From RDXT01 sp033765305 (GTDB lineage: Bacteria; Bacteroidota; Bacteroidia; J057): 64,000 nucleotides of DNA. Below are positions 25,020 through 34,277 of the stretch, one piece after another (position 1 is the first letter of the stretch; the number at the start of each line of letters is the position of its first letter). The stretch lies in contig JANRID010000049.1 in assembly GCA_033765305.1 (NCBI GenBank), positions 14,379-78,378 of the forward strand. The letters run 5' to 3'. The translations under genes were made by a program, and so were the position numbers. The notes beneath the pieces were generated by a model. It worked only from the letters and a program-made list of their open reading frames with translations, did no database searches and was not told the DNA's origin.

Positions 25020-27803
25020 TTAGAATCGGATAGCGACTGAGGTAAGAATAACCCTTGGAAGAATAAACTGGCCGAATCCGTAGGGATTGGGAGCTGTCTG
25101 GGTGGTGGAGTTGGGGTTGAAATCGTATTGTGCGAAGCCTTCTTCAGACACCGACTCGATATTCTCCATGCCAGGCGCATTGCCATTCTGCAACGCCACG
25201 GTATTGAGCAGGTTGGACCCTTTCACTGTGATCGTCAGCTGGCCGATATCCAGGGAAGCACCGCCATTGAGCTCGCCCCAGCCATCAACCGATACGGTAT
25301 TGCGGCGATTGAGGTAGTATCCGGAGGTATACCGGTAGTTTGCGAACAGACTGATCTGTTTGAAGAAATAGCTCACTTGCGCATCCGCAATCACAGGCGG
25401 GGTTTGCTGGACGCGGTTGCCTGTGATATCGATCTCAGCTACCGTAGTCGGCACGCCGAGGGGGGGTAATTCCGCAGGCACCAGGGCGCGTACCGGGATT
25501 TTGAAATTGCCGTACCGAGCGTCCTGGAAGGTGCCAACCAGCTTGACCTCCAGTGCATCTACAGGGCGGTAGACGGCTTCGAGTTCCAAGCCATAGGAAT
25601 AGGAACGGGCAAACTGGATGAAGTTGTCCAGAAAGTTCCCTGGCTGAAGTACTGTATTGACATTCTGGCGGATCCGGATGGTCGTATAATAAAATGTGCT
25701 GAAGAGGGAGAACCGGGGATAGTTGAATTTAAGGCCGGCCTCAGCCTGATACATTTCATCTGGAGGAGCTTTCAGCGTTTGTCCATTGCCTTCCGCTGTG
25801 CCGTTTTCCACCAGATTGAAGTGATTGTGCGGAGTTGGCGTACGGGCACCGCGGGTAGCACGCAGGTAAGATGCCAGATGTTCACTCAGGGTATAGTTGG
25901 CTCCGATGGAGAAATTGACATTCAGATAACGGTAATTCCAGTAGCGGTAGCGGCCACTGCCGGTAGTAAACCGGTTGTCGTAGACTGTAATGCTGTTGCC
26001 ATCCAGATTGATATTAGTAGGGCGCTCCGAAGAGCCACGCGCCAGGGTTTGTTCGAACCGCACCCCGCCTTCCAGCCGCAGGCGTTCACTGGGTCTCCAT
26101 TCATCCCCGATGTATAAGGCTGCGATTACATAGTTCTGGTTAGTATTGTTGATTTTGCCTTGTCCCGGGGTGCTGTACTGGAGGAACCCGTTATCGGTCT
26201 GAATCTGCTTGACCGCCCGGGTGGCCGTGTCAATCACTACCCAGTTGACTAGCTTTGGCCGCTCGCTCACATCTGTGAGCAGGTCGCTATCAAAACGAGT
26301 ATCAATTTGATTGACTTGGCTCAGATAAGGACCAAACTGAATCTTGTGCTTCCCGACTTTCTTCGAGATCAGGGTATTGTTGATAAAGTTGGACCAGTCA
26401 TGGGAGGTATGCCCCAAGGTCTGGCGGATCAGCAATCCGTTTCCATTGAGTTGGGCCGCATTGCGGATGGTGTCCCGGGTGTTTACATAGATAAAAAGGT
26501 TGCCCGGCACAGTGGATGCCTTGAAGGGGGTATTGCCCGGCCCCAGGTTATTGATTTCATAGGTGGTGAAAATAGCCTTGGCCAGATTCCGCAGTTCCCA
26601 TCCATTGCCAAGCTCTTTATAGATGTCCAGGGCAATGTTTTTGTAATTGGATCGGACGCCGTCCCGGGGGCTGGTAATGGTGCGGGTGCCGGTTCTGATC
26701 GGATCGGGCTGCCGGAGAAAAGCCATTTCTTCGCTTGAAAAGCTGCCGTACCGGAACCCCGGTCCGCCCGGAATCTGCTGAGGATCTGTCAAGTTGATAT
26801 ACGGAATGCTGCTGAACAAGGTGTTGCGGTCACGCATTACCCGTCCGTAGATCCGGAAGTACCCCCCTTCAAATTCACGGGTAATATTCGCTTTGATTTG
26901 GCCGCCTACGTTCGCTGGCCAGCCTGGATCTTTCACCCCGTAGTCATAGCGGTAGAAACCTCCAAGGTTGAATTTCCAGTTTTCAGACAGCGGGCCGCCC
27001 ACATTAAAATCCGCCCGGTAGGACGGCTGGGTGCCAATAGTCGTTTTGAATATGCCTTCGATGCGGCTGCCGCCGGTTTTGCTGATAAAGTTGATAATAC
27101 CGCCAGGGTTATTGGAAGCAAAGATCGATGCGCTGCCCCCACGGACCGCTTCGATTTTTTCAATCGTTTCATCCAGCCTGAAGTGGTAATCAAGACCTAC
27201 CGGACCATTGGGGATCTCATACACCGGCATCCCGTCCTCATGCATCCCCAGGAAGATGAAAGAATTGATCCCTGGCCCTCCTGGCGGGAGGCCCCGCGCT
27301 ACGATGCCATTGCCAATTTCGCCTTGTGTATTGTTGACAGCTAAACCTGGCACAATTTTCAGCGCGTCTCCGGTGCTTCGGGGCACCCGCATGTCCAGTT
27401 GCTTCGCGTTGAGCGTCGAAATCGAAACGCTGGACTCAAACTTGGTGTACTTGCTGCTGCTGCCCGTCACAACAACTTCTTTCAGGGTGAACCGGGACTT
27501 GAGTTGGACCACGAGCGGCTCCTCTTCAAGTTCGTAAACCTGCACTTCTGCACGCTCGTAGCCCGTAAATGAGAATGTGACTACAACCGGAAGCTTTCTG
27601 GCGATCGGGAGTGCGTACGCACCTTTGTCGTCCGTGAACACTCCCTGGGAAGTGCCTTTGATCTGCACTGCGGCGCCTGGCAAAGCAAGCCCATTTTCGT
27701 CGATTACCTGCCCGCGCAATACGTCCGAGGTCTGGCTCCAGGTTTGGAGCATGATACCCATGAACATGAGTATCCCTAGCTGATACTTGTAGATCAGTTT
27801 CAT
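25020..27803 (-). CDS. TonB-dependent outer-membrane receptor of the phosphorus operon
   Basis: 927 aa. Signal peptide ending LQTWSQ, then a carboxypeptidase-regulatory-like domain (about 28-105: LRGQVIDENGLALPGAAVQI, FTDDKGAYALP), a plug domain (about 110-240; STGDALKIVPGLAV, EKIEAVRGGSASIFASNNPG) and a 22-strand beta-barrel ending in SVAIRF with a terminal Phe. It is not of the SusC type and no SusD follows. Its place between a PstS-like protein and two PhoD phosphatases suggests import of a phosphorylated compound or release product, such as a phosphodiester or phospholipid headgroup; this is inference from context. GC is lower than in genes outside the operon. Confidence 0.9.
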   Translation of the reverse strand: MKLIYKYQLGILMFMGIMLQTWSQTSDVLRGQVIDENGLALPGAAVQIKGTSQGVFTDDKGAYALPIARKLPVVVTFSFTGYERAEVQVYELEEEPLVVQLKSRFTLKEVVVTGSSSKYTKFESSVSISTLNAKQLDMRVPRSTGDALKIVPGLAVNNTQGEIGNGIVARGLPPGGPGINSFIFLGMHEDGMPVYEIPNGPVGLDYHFRLDETIEKIEAVRGGSASIFASNNPGGIINFISKTGGSRIEGIFKTTIGTQPSYRADFNVGGPLSENWKFNLGGFYRYDYGVKDPGWPANVGGQIKANITREFEGGYFRIYGRVMRDRNTLFSSIPYINLTDPQQIPGGPGFRYGSFSSEEMAFLRQPDPIRTGTRTITSPRDGVRSNYKNIALDIYKELGNGWELRNLAKAIFTTYEINNLGPGNTPFKASTVPGNLFIYVNTRDTIRNAAQLNGNGLLIRQTLGHTSHDWSNFINNTLISKKVGKHKIQFGPYLSQVNQIDTRFDSDLLTDVSERPKLVNWVVIDTATRAVKQIQTDNGFLQYSTPGQGKINNTNQNYVIAALYIGDEWRPSERLRLEGGVRFEQTLARGSSERPTNINLDGNSITVYDNRFTTGSGRYRYWNYRYLNVNFSIGANYTLSEHLASYLRATRGARTPTPHNHFNLVENGTAEGNGQTLKAPPDEMYQAEAGLKFNYPRFSLFSTFYYTTIRIRQNVNTVLQPGNFLDNFIQFARSYSYGLELEAVYRPVDALEVKLVGTFQDARYGNFKIPVRALVPAELPPLGVPTTVAEIDITGNRVQQTPPVIADAQVSYFFKQISLFANYRYTSGYYLNRRNTVSVDGWGELNGGASLDIGQLTITVKGSNLLNTVALQNGNAPGMENIESVSEEGFAQYDFNPNSTTQTAPNPYGFGQFILPRVILTSVAIRF

Positions 27804-27846
27804 AAATAAACAGGATTTAATATGTGCCGATGATTGGTCGATCCCT

Positions 27847-28764
27847 TTAGGATTTCTCGCCTGTGCTCAGGAATCCATAAGCCCTCAAAAAACCGGGGCT
27901 ATTCCGGAAAAACCAGTCCACAAATACCGTTACGGCCGGGTTGGCAGAACGGCGGGCATATCCAAGGTTCAAAAATGCGCATGGAACATTCTTCGATTCG
28001 GTCTGCTCCAGCTGATCCAGTACTCTATCCAGATGATCATATATTCTTTCCTCTTTCTCCACCCAACCGTTTCCGTCCAGATCCACAGGGATAATTTGGA
28101 TGCCTGCCAGGGGCTGGCGAGTCTTCAAATCAAACAGATACCCTGGATTATTGTACGTCACACCGTTCGTGTCGGCCTGTATAGCCAGCACCAGATGCCA
28201 GTCTTCTCCTGCCACCCCGATCCCTTTTACCTCCGAGACCTCCGATCCAAACTGCTGCGCAAGTATGACTGTCGATCCTGCGTACTGGGCACGCTTATAT
28301 AAGGTATGCTTGGGCAATATGACGGGCTGCGCGTCGGCAGCATACTTGCTATTCAGGTCCTCTTCAAAAAATAAAGAACGCAACTGCTTGTTGTTTAGGC
28401 CTTTCTGAGCAAATTCTTTCGCAAATTCACTCCGTGCATTCGTGGCAGGCAGCAGGACATAGCGGGCAAAGTTGCGGTACTCCCAGCCCGGCTGTATCTC
28501 CGTTTTCCCAAGCTTGTGGGCATTGATTACAATATCCGCATCTTCGGGGTCCCGGAGACCGCGGCGCTTGATGCGTACCGCTATCTCCGGATGCTCGTTC
28601 CTGAATGCGGTAATACAAGCCTCGATCAGGGGATACGTGAAACGGGCACCCGTAATTACCAGCGTGTCCGGAGCAATCGCGCCCTGGGCACATATCTGCG
28701 GCAGGATGCAGACAAGCAATACACATAGGCTTGTCAAGCGGGAAAATGAAGGCCGGTACGTCAT
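27847..28764 (-). CDS. PstS-like periplasmic substrate-binding protein
   Basis: 305 aa, first gene of the operon. Signal peptide ending ICAQG (about residue 27). The mature N-terminus DTLVITGARFTYPLIEACIT resembles the start of phosphate-binding PstS proteins, where a G-S/T-xF motif after the first strand binds the anion. The rest has the order of a two-lobed binding protein (DADIVINAHKLGK; GVAGEDWHLVLAIQ; PGYLFDLKTRQPLAGIQIIPV; AFLNLGYARRSA). No permease or ATPase of an ABC transporter is nearby, so it may hand its ligand to a transporter encoded elsewhere or act as a sensor. It has a good promoter 36 bases upstream. Other substrate-binding proteins cannot be excluded. Confidence 0.72.
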   Translation of the reverse strand: MTYRPSFSRLTSLCVLLVCILPQICAQGAIAPDTLVITGARFTYPLIEACITAFRNEHPEIAVRIKRRGLRDPEDADIVINAHKLGKTEIQPGWEYRNFARYVLLPATNARSEFAKEFAQKGLNNKQLRSLFFEEDLNSKYAADAQPVILPKHTLYKRAQYAGSTVILAQQFGSEVSEVKGIGVAGEDWHLVLAIQADTNGVTYNNPGYLFDLKTRQPLAGIQIIPVDLDGNGWVEKEERIYDHLDRVLDQLEQTESKNVPCAFLNLGYARRSANPAVTVFVDWFFRNSPGFLRAYGFLSTGEKS

Positions 28765-28778
28765 ATAAAATATTTAAT

Positions 28779-28831
28779 CTATCGATTTAGTAGACAATAC
28801 AAATGTATACTAGTTCTATCGTTTAAGTCAA
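28779..28831 (-). promoter_or_regulatory. Promoter and repeated CTATCG boxes of the phosphorus operon
   Basis: On the minus strand TTGAC (28827-28831), a 19-base spacer and TACATTTG (28800-28807) form a complete -33/-7 promoter; the start codon is 36 bases downstream. Two near-identical boxes, CTATCGATTTAG at 28779 and CTATCGTTTAAG at 28816 (plus-strand text), lie 37 bases apart, one in the spacer and one between the -7 box and the start, positions suited to a repressor or activator. The region is strongly AT-rich. Confidence 0.6.
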
Positions 28832-28975
28832 GTAAAATGAAATTATTTTTTGCTCCTGATACGTCTTGATGATTAAATAATTGATAACTAATTAGTTATA
28901 TTAATTTTTGCCCCCAGGTAGCCCCCGGTCCTATCATTCCGCCTCCTGCTGTAGCATCGCAGCCCTCCTTGTCCC

Positions 28976-28983
28976 TATCTTGC
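28976..28983 (+). promoter_or_regulatory. -7 element TATCTTGC for the rRNA methyltransferase gene
   Basis: TATCTTGC ends 19 bases before the ATG at 29003. No -33 TTG at the usual spacing. Confidence 0.4.
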
Positions 28984-29002
28984 AGCCCCATTGCCCGCGC
29001 CT

Positions 29003-30181
29003 ATGCACCGCCTCTTTCTCAAACCCGGACGCGAGTCCTCCCTCCAGCGCTTCCACCCCTGGATTTTCTCCGGCGCCGTACGCGAACTCGACGGCCAGCC
29101 TCAGGAAGGCGACCTGATCGAGGTGTATGCCAACGACGGGCAGTACCTGGCCACCGGCCATTACCAGCCCGGCACCATCACGGTGCGCGTGATCTCCTTT
29201 GCGCAGACACCGGCAGACCCCGCATTCTGGCGGCAGAAACTGGAACGGGCCCTGGCGCTGCGGCGGCAGGCAGGCCTGCTCGATGCGCCGGATACCACTA
29301 TGCTGCGCCTCGTCCACGGCGAAGGCGACGGCTGCCCGGGCCTGATCGTGGACCTCTACGGCGGCGTAGCCGTGATCCAGTGCCATTCCCTGGGATTTTA
29401 CCGCATCCGGCATGAGCTGGCTGCGCTGCTGCGGGAGCTGCTCGGCAGCCGGCTCGAAGCCGTATATGACAAAAGCGCTGCTGCGCTGCCTTTCAAGGCG
29501 CCTATTACCCCCGAAGACGCATACCTGCTCGGCAGCGCGCAGGACTGGGAAGGCACCGAGTGTGGCGCCCGCTACCGGATCGACGTGGAAGGCGGGCAAA
29601 AAACCGGGTTCTTCGTCGATCAGCGCGAAAACCGCCAGCTCCTGCGCGCATACGCGCGCGGCCGCAGCGTGCTGAATCTCTTCTGCTACACCGGCGGCTT
29701 CTCCGTCGCCGCCCTGCAAGGCGGTGCCAGCCGGGTCCACAGCGTGGACAGCTCCAAACGGGCCATCGGCCTGACGCTCGAAAACATCGCCCTCAATTTC
29801 GGGCCGGATGCGCCGCATGAGGCCTTTGCCGAAGAGGTCTTCGACTTTTTTCAGCGGACGGACGAACGCTACGATATCCTGGTCGTGGATCCGCCCGCTT
29901 TCGCCAAGCACCAGAACGTCCTCAGCCGTGCGCTCCGCGGCTACCGCAACCTGAACCAGAAAGCGATCGCCCGCGTGGCCCCCGGCGGGCTGGTCTTCAC
30001 CTTCTCCTGCTCGCAGGTGGTGAGCCGGGAGCAGTTCCGCGAAGCGGTGTTCACCGCCGCCGCGCAGACCGGGCGCACCGTGCGCATCCTGCACCAGCTC
30101 TCGCAGCCGCCGGACCATCCGGTCAATATCTACCATCCGGAGGGCGAATACCTCAAAGGGCTGGTGCTGGCCGTGGAATAA
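29003..30181 (+). CDS. rlmI: 23S rRNA (cytosine-5) methyltransferase, RlmI family
   Basis: 392 aa from the ATG at 29003. An N-terminal PUA domain (about residues 3-75; HPWIFSGAVREL, YLATGHY) is followed by an EEHEE-like middle domain and a Rossmann SAM methyltransferase domain (about 175-390). Key pieces are FFVDQRENR, SVLNLFCYTGGFSVAAL (SAM-binding), VVDPPAFAKH and FSCSQVV with the catalytic Cys. E. coli RlmI makes m5C at 23S position 1962; the same role is likely here, though the target base cannot be proven. It stands alone, divergent from the phosphorus operon and convergent with the histidine kinase gene (6 bases between stops). Confidence 0.9.
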   Translation: MHRLFLKPGRESSLQRFHPWIFSGAVRELDGQPQEGDLIEVYANDGQYLATGHYQPGTITVRVISFAQTPADPAFWRQKLERALALRRQAGLLDAPDTTMLRLVHGEGDGCPGLIVDLYGGVAVIQCHSLGFYRIRHELAALLRELLGSRLEAVYDKSAAALPFKAPITPEDAYLLGSAQDWEGTECGARYRIDVEGGQKTGFFVDQRENRQLLRAYARGRSVLNLFCYTGGFSVAALQGGASRVHSVDSSKRAIGLTLENIALNFGPDAPHEAFAEEVFDFFQRTDERYDILVVDPPAFAKHQNVLSRALRGYRNLNQKAIARVAPGGLVFTFSCSQVVSREQFREAVFTAAAQTGRTVRILHQLSQPPDHPVNIYHPEGEYLKGLVLAVE

Positions 30182-30187
30182 GCCCTT

Positions 30188-31519
30188 TCAGATTACCATC
30201 GTAAATCGGGTCTCCTGCTCCGGGATGGAGGTGAACGTCAGTTCGCCCCGGTGCATCTGCACAATCTGCCGCGAGAGGCTCAGCCCGATGCCGGAGCCCT
30301 GGGGTTTGGTGGTGAAAAACGGGATCAGGATTTTGTCCCACAATTCCGGCGGAATGCCCGGACCATCGTCGATGACGTGGATCTGCACGCGCGTATCGCC
30401 AGCCCGGTGGGCTTCAAGGCGGATTTCGCCGCCTTCGCCTGCTGCTTCGAGGGCATTCTTATACAGGTTGATCAGCGCCTGCCCGATCAGGCGGGCGTCC
30501 ATCAGAGCCTCCAGCTCCGGCGGCGTTGCCTGGATCCGGGTGCGGATGCCCCGGCCAGCCGCTTCGGCCTCAAAGAGGCGGACGGTCTCTTCGAGCAGGG
30601 GAAGCACCGGCGCATGCCCAAACTGCGGCTCCGGCAGGCGGGTCAGGCTCCGGTAGGCGTGCACAAACTGCAGCAGGCCCTCGCTCCGGTGCTCGATGGT
30701 GCGCAGCCCCTGCCGCAGGTCGTCGCGGATCTCTTCCGTCTGGTCGCCCGGCCACTCGTGCACCAGCGGCTGCAGGCTGCGGCTAAGCGAAATAACCGGC
30801 GTCACCGAGTTCATGATCTCGTGCGTCAGCACGCGGATCAGCTTCTGCCAGGCGTCCAGCTCGTTGGCATCCAGCTCGTTGCGTATATCCTGCAGCGATA
30901 CCAGCTTGAACTGCTCGCCTTGCAGGGTAAATTCCGTAGCGCGGATGGCCAGATTCAGCAGGCGGTCCCGCACGAGGATGCGGATCAGGTCCTGCCGCCC
31001 GGAGCGGATGCTGAGCACGCTGCTGTAGAGCTCCTCGCTGACGAGGGCCAGCCCTTGCAGGCTGCCCAGATGCGGGCGCTGCAGCAGGTCCAGCGCGGCG
31101 CGGTTGGCCAGGCGGATCTGGCCTCCTGCATCGATGCAGAGCAGCGCCACGCCCACATGGTCCACCACGGTCTGGAGGTAATGGAAATGGGCGGCTTTCT
31201 CCGCCTTGAGCTGCCGCAGGGCACCGATGATGCCGTTGAACGCCTGGTACAGCACCTGCTGCCGCCCGCTGCGGACCTCATCTGGAAAGTGCAGGGTAAA
31301 ATCCTGCGTGCGGAGTGCTTCGAGCAGCTGCGCGAGGTCGCGCTGGGTCCGGGTAACCAGCCGCAGGCCGGCAGCGATGCACAGGATGCCGGCCAGCGCC
31401 AGCAGGCCGCAGGTCACCCAGAACGACAGCTGCCAGGCCCGGAATGCCGCCAGCAGCGCCGCTACGGCAGCTAGCCAGCAGAGAATGACCTGTAGCCGGA
31501 AGGGGAGACGGCGCCACAT
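30188..31519 (-). CDS. Membrane sensor histidine kinase, NtrB/NtrY-like
   Basis: 443 aa. Two membrane helices (about residues 8-28 and 31-52) with almost no extracellular loop, a short HAMP-like/coiled stretch, a PAS-like domain (about 108-200; VDHVGVALLCIDAGGQIRLA), then the H-box VLTHEIMNSVTP (phospho-His about 230) and the ATPase domain with N-box NLYKNALEA, G1 DDGPGIP, F-box FFTTK and G2 GSGIGLSL. The signal is likely sensed in the cytoplasm or within the membrane. It follows the sigma-54-type response regulator gene by 33 bases on the same strand, so the two form a two-component system transcribed regulator first. The stimulus is not evident from neighbours. Confidence 0.92.
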   Translation of the reverse strand: MWRRLPFRLQVILCWLAAVAALLAAFRAWQLSFWVTCGLLALAGILCIAAGLRLVTRTQRDLAQLLEALRTQDFTLHFPDEVRSGRQQVLYQAFNGIIGALRQLKAEKAAHFHYLQTVVDHVGVALLCIDAGGQIRLANRAALDLLQRPHLGSLQGLALVSEELYSSVLSIRSGRQDLIRILVRDRLLNLAIRATEFTLQGEQFKLVSLQDIRNELDANELDAWQKLIRVLTHEIMNSVTPVISLSRSLQPLVHEWPGDQTEEIRDDLRQGLRTIEHRSEGLLQFVHAYRSLTRLPEPQFGHAPVLPLLEETVRLFEAEAAGRGIRTRIQATPPELEALMDARLIGQALINLYKNALEAAGEGGEIRLEAHRAGDTRVQIHVIDDGPGIPPELWDKILIPFFTTKPQGSGIGLSLSRQIVQMHRGELTFTSIPEQETRFTMVI

Positions 31520-31552
31520 ATAGCGAAAATCCTATTCGCCACAATGTACGCT

Positions 31553-32869
31553 TCAGAGCCCATATTTCTGCATTTTCCGGTATAAAGTTGTGCGGCCCAG
31601 CCCCAGCTCGCGGGCAGCCTGGCTCAGGTTGCCGCCGTGCTTGCGGATGGCCTGGCGGATGGCGGTTTTTTCGACCTCGTCGAGGTGTAGCGGCGCTTCT
31701 TCGCCGGCATCGGCTGCGGGCCCGCCGGCAGGCGGATTCAGGTCGCCGAGGATGACGGCGCGCTCGGCCCAGTGCTGCAGCTCGCGCACATTGCCGGGCC
31801 AGGCATACTGTTCGAGGCGGTGCAGGGCAGCGGCATCCGGCACAGGGGCCTCGCACTGGTACTGGCGTGCGTACTGGCGCAGGAAATGCCGGGCCAGCAG
31901 GGGAATGTCGCCCTGGCGGCTGCGCAGCGGCGGCGCATGCAGCTCCACGGTGTTGATGCGGTAGAGCAGGTCCTGCCGGAACTGGCGCTGGGCGACCAGC
32001 TCGTGCAGGGGCTGGTTGGTAGCGCAGATCAGGCGGATATCGACGGGCACGGAGCGGTTGGCGCCCACGCGGGTCACGGTGCGGCTTTGCAGCACGGTGA
32101 GGAGCTTGGCCTGCAGGGCCGGCGGCAGGTTGCCGATTTCATCCAGGAACAGCACCCCGCCCGAAGCCGCCTCGAAGCGGCCTGCGCGGTCCTCGTGCGC
32201 GTCGGTAAATGCGCCGCGCACATGCCCGAAGAGTTCGGATTCGAACAGCGTCCCGCTCAGCGCGCCCAGGTCCACCTGCACAAAGGGCTGGCTGCTGCGC
32301 AGCGACCATGCGTGGAGGGTACGGGCGATGAGTTCCTTGCCCGTGCCGTTTTCGCCCAGAATCAGCACATTGGCATCGGTAGGGGCTACGCGGCGGATGA
32401 GGCCGGTGAGCTGCTGCATGGCCTCCGACTCGCCGATCAGGCCGGCCTGGGCCGGAGCAGGGGCGGGCTGCGCCAGGCTCCGGGGCGCAGCTGCCTTGCG
32501 CAGGGTTTCGACCAGATGCTCATTGTCCCAGGGCTTGAGAACGAAATCCGCAGCCCCTTCCTTCATCGCCGCCACCGCCAGCGGCACATCGCCGTAGGCG
32601 GTCATAAGCACCACGCGCGTGCGCGGCGCCAGCTGGCGGATCTTGCGCAGCCAGCGCAGCCCTTCTTTGCCCTGGGTCATGCCGCGGGTAAAGTTCATGT
32701 CGAGCAGCAGCAGGTCGTAGGCCTGAGACTGGAGGCGGACATCGAGCGAAAAGGGATCGGACTCCGTATCCACCCGGGAAAATTCCGGGCGGAGCGCCAG
32801 TTTTGCAGAGAGCAGCACGTCGGGATCGTCGTCCACGACCAAAACCATCGCTGGATGCCGGGCAGCCAT
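31553..32869 (-). CDS. Sigma-54-interacting response regulator, NtrC family
   Basis: 438 aa from ATG 32869; an in-frame start 17 codons upstream adds nothing family-like. The receiver domain (1-125) has the acidic pocket VVDDDPD, phospho-acceptor Asp57 in LLLLDMNF, LMTAY and FVLKPW. The AAA+ domain (about 140-375) has Walker A GENGTGKE, Walker B GGVLFLDEIGNLP and the arginine-finger region. A Fis-type helix-turn-helix ends the protein (NLSQAARELGLGRTTLYRKM). The loop that touches sigma-54 is GAFTDA rather than GAFTGA; this variant occurs elsewhere in the family but deserves note. It activates sigma-54 promoters on phosphorylation by the downstream kinase. I found no sure -24/-12 promoter in the window. 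Confidence 0.92.
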   Translation of the reverse strand: MAARHPAMVLVVDDDPDVLLSAKLALRPEFSRVDTESDPFSLDVRLQSQAYDLLLLDMNFTRGMTQGKEGLRWLRKIRQLAPRTRVVLMTAYGDVPLAVAAMKEGAADFVLKPWDNEHLVETLRKAAAPRSLAQPAPAPAQAGLIGESEAMQQLTGLIRRVAPTDANVLILGENGTGKELIARTLHAWSLRSSQPFVQVDLGALSGTLFESELFGHVRGAFTDAHEDRAGRFEAASGGVLFLDEIGNLPPALQAKLLTVLQSRTVTRVGANRSVPVDIRLICATNQPLHELVAQRQFRQDLLYRINTVELHAPPLRSRQGDIPLLARHFLRQYARQYQCEAPVPDAAALHRLEQYAWPGNVRELQHWAERAVILGDLNPPAGGPAADAGEEAPLHLDEVEKTAIRQAIRKHGGNLSQAARELGLGRTTLYRKMQKYGL

Positions 32870-33026
32870 GTGGGGAGGGCTTACATATGCTAAGACGCAG
32901 GATCGCCCGCAGGGTTGCATGCCGCAGCGGGTATTCAGGATCAGCCGTCAGGCTGGAAGGCTGGCGGCAGGATCAAGCCTATGGGCGCGAAACAGCCCCG
33001 GTGCCGCCTGCGCGGGATACAGGGCG

Positions 33027-34277
33027 TTAGTCCCAGCTGCGGATGATTTCGCGGGCCAGGTACCCGGCTTCGGTCACGATGGGCCAGCCGCCCAGGGGAT
33101 TGGCGCCCTGCGGCAGGATGGACCATGCTTCGGCCTTGTCGTTGACGGCCCAGTTGCAATGGCTGATCTGGTGCTCGCGGCACCAGGCCATCCACTTGTC
33201 CGTCTCCGGATCGCTGCGGCTGTAGCCGATGGAGCCCCATTCGGTGATGAAGAGGGGAATTCCCGCAGCCAGGGCCGCCGTGGCGCGGTCCCGCAGCCAC
33301 TGCTGGTGGTACGCCGTATAGAAATGCAGGGTGTAGGCGATGTTGCCGGAGCTGGTGATGGGATCGGCGGCAGGCTTGTCCACCTGCTGCGACCATTCGG
33401 GCGTGCCTACGATGATGAGGTTGTCCGGGTCGGAAGCCCGGATCGCTGCGATGACAGCCTCCGCATACGGCTTGAGCACATCGCCCCAGGAAATCTTGAG
33501 CGGCTCGTTGTAGATTTCGTAGATGATATGGTCGTGGTGGCCGTAGCGGGCCGCCATGTCCGAAAAGAAGGCCACGGCCTCCGCCTGGTAGTCTTCGGCA
33601 TGGTGGGAATGCCAGTCGATGATCACGTACAGGCCTTCCTGGACGGCGGCTTCCACCAGCGTTTCGACCTTGCGTAGGTTGGCTGCGGAATCGTCGAGGT
33701 AGCCGCCGGGTTCATCTACGCCCATGGCTGCGCGGATGATCGTGGCTTCCCAGTCGAGGACCAGCCAGGAAACCGCGCCTGCGGTGTAGTATTTTTCCCC
33801 GCCCCAGCCGTTGTTGCTCCAGAAAAAGCTGTTGCCGGCCAGGGATACCGCCGCGCCGTGCTGGTCCACCACCTGGCTGCCGCTCGTGCGCAGGCGTCCG
33901 TGGCGGGTCACCGGACTGCTGTCCGGGCGGAAGGCCGGCGTAAGCGTATAGGTGCGCTTGCGGCCTGAGCTTAGGTTGGTAACGGTGATCTTCACCGGCT
34001 CGCCCAGGTCGATGCGGTCGCCGGCGCGCATCGAGATGCTGTTGTTGGGGCTGGCGAGGATGCTTTTGACTGTCGCCTGGGCTGTGCCGGCCGGCAGGGG
34101 GCGGGCCATGGTAATGGAGCTGTCGGCAATGCGGGTTCCGAAAGCCGAGCCCCGGAGGTCGAGCTCGAGGTACTGGAGATCGGGAATCTCGTTGAGGGGT
34201 TCAGGCGCAGGCTCTTCTTTGCACGCGCACAGCATGCAGGCAGCCCAGGCAAGCAGCAGAAGCGGGAGGGTTTTCAT
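33027..34277 (-). CDS. Glycoside hydrolase family 5 lipoprotein (cellulase/mannanase-like)
   Basis: 416 aa from ATG 34277. Lipoprotein signal with CMLCAC. Residues about 25-115 form an immunoglobulin-like N-terminal domain (LQYLELDLRGSAFGTRI; ITVTNLSSGRKRTYTLTPAF). The GH5 barrel (about 120-415) has LAGNSFFWSNNGWGGEK, VIIDWHSHHAEDY, the acid/base Glu258 in IYEIYNEPL, HFYTAYHQQW and the nucleophile Glu346 in LFITEWGS. This is closest in pattern to endoglucanases of the GH5_2 kind; beta-glucan or mannan are both possible. It should act at the cell surface. It lies upstream of the NtrC gene with 157 bases between, and follows the VCBS/OmpA gene on the same strand. Confidence 0.9.
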   Translation of the reverse strand: MKTLPLLLLAWAACMLCACKEEPAPEPLNEIPDLQYLELDLRGSAFGTRIADSSITMARPLPAGTAQATVKSILASPNNSISMRAGDRIDLGEPVKITVTNLSSGRKRTYTLTPAFRPDSSPVTRHGRLRTSGSQVVDQHGAAVSLAGNSFFWSNNGWGGEKYYTAGAVSWLVLDWEATIIRAAMGVDEPGGYLDDSAANLRKVETLVEAAVQEGLYVIIDWHSHHAEDYQAEAVAFFSDMAARYGHHDHIIYEIYNEPLKISWGDVLKPYAEAVIAAIRASDPDNLIIVGTPEWSQQVDKPAADPITSSGNIAYTLHFYTAYHQQWLRDRATAALAAGIPLFITEWGSIGYSRSDPETDKWMAWCREHQISHCNWAVNDKAEAWSILPQGANPLGGWPIVTEAGYLAREIIRSWD

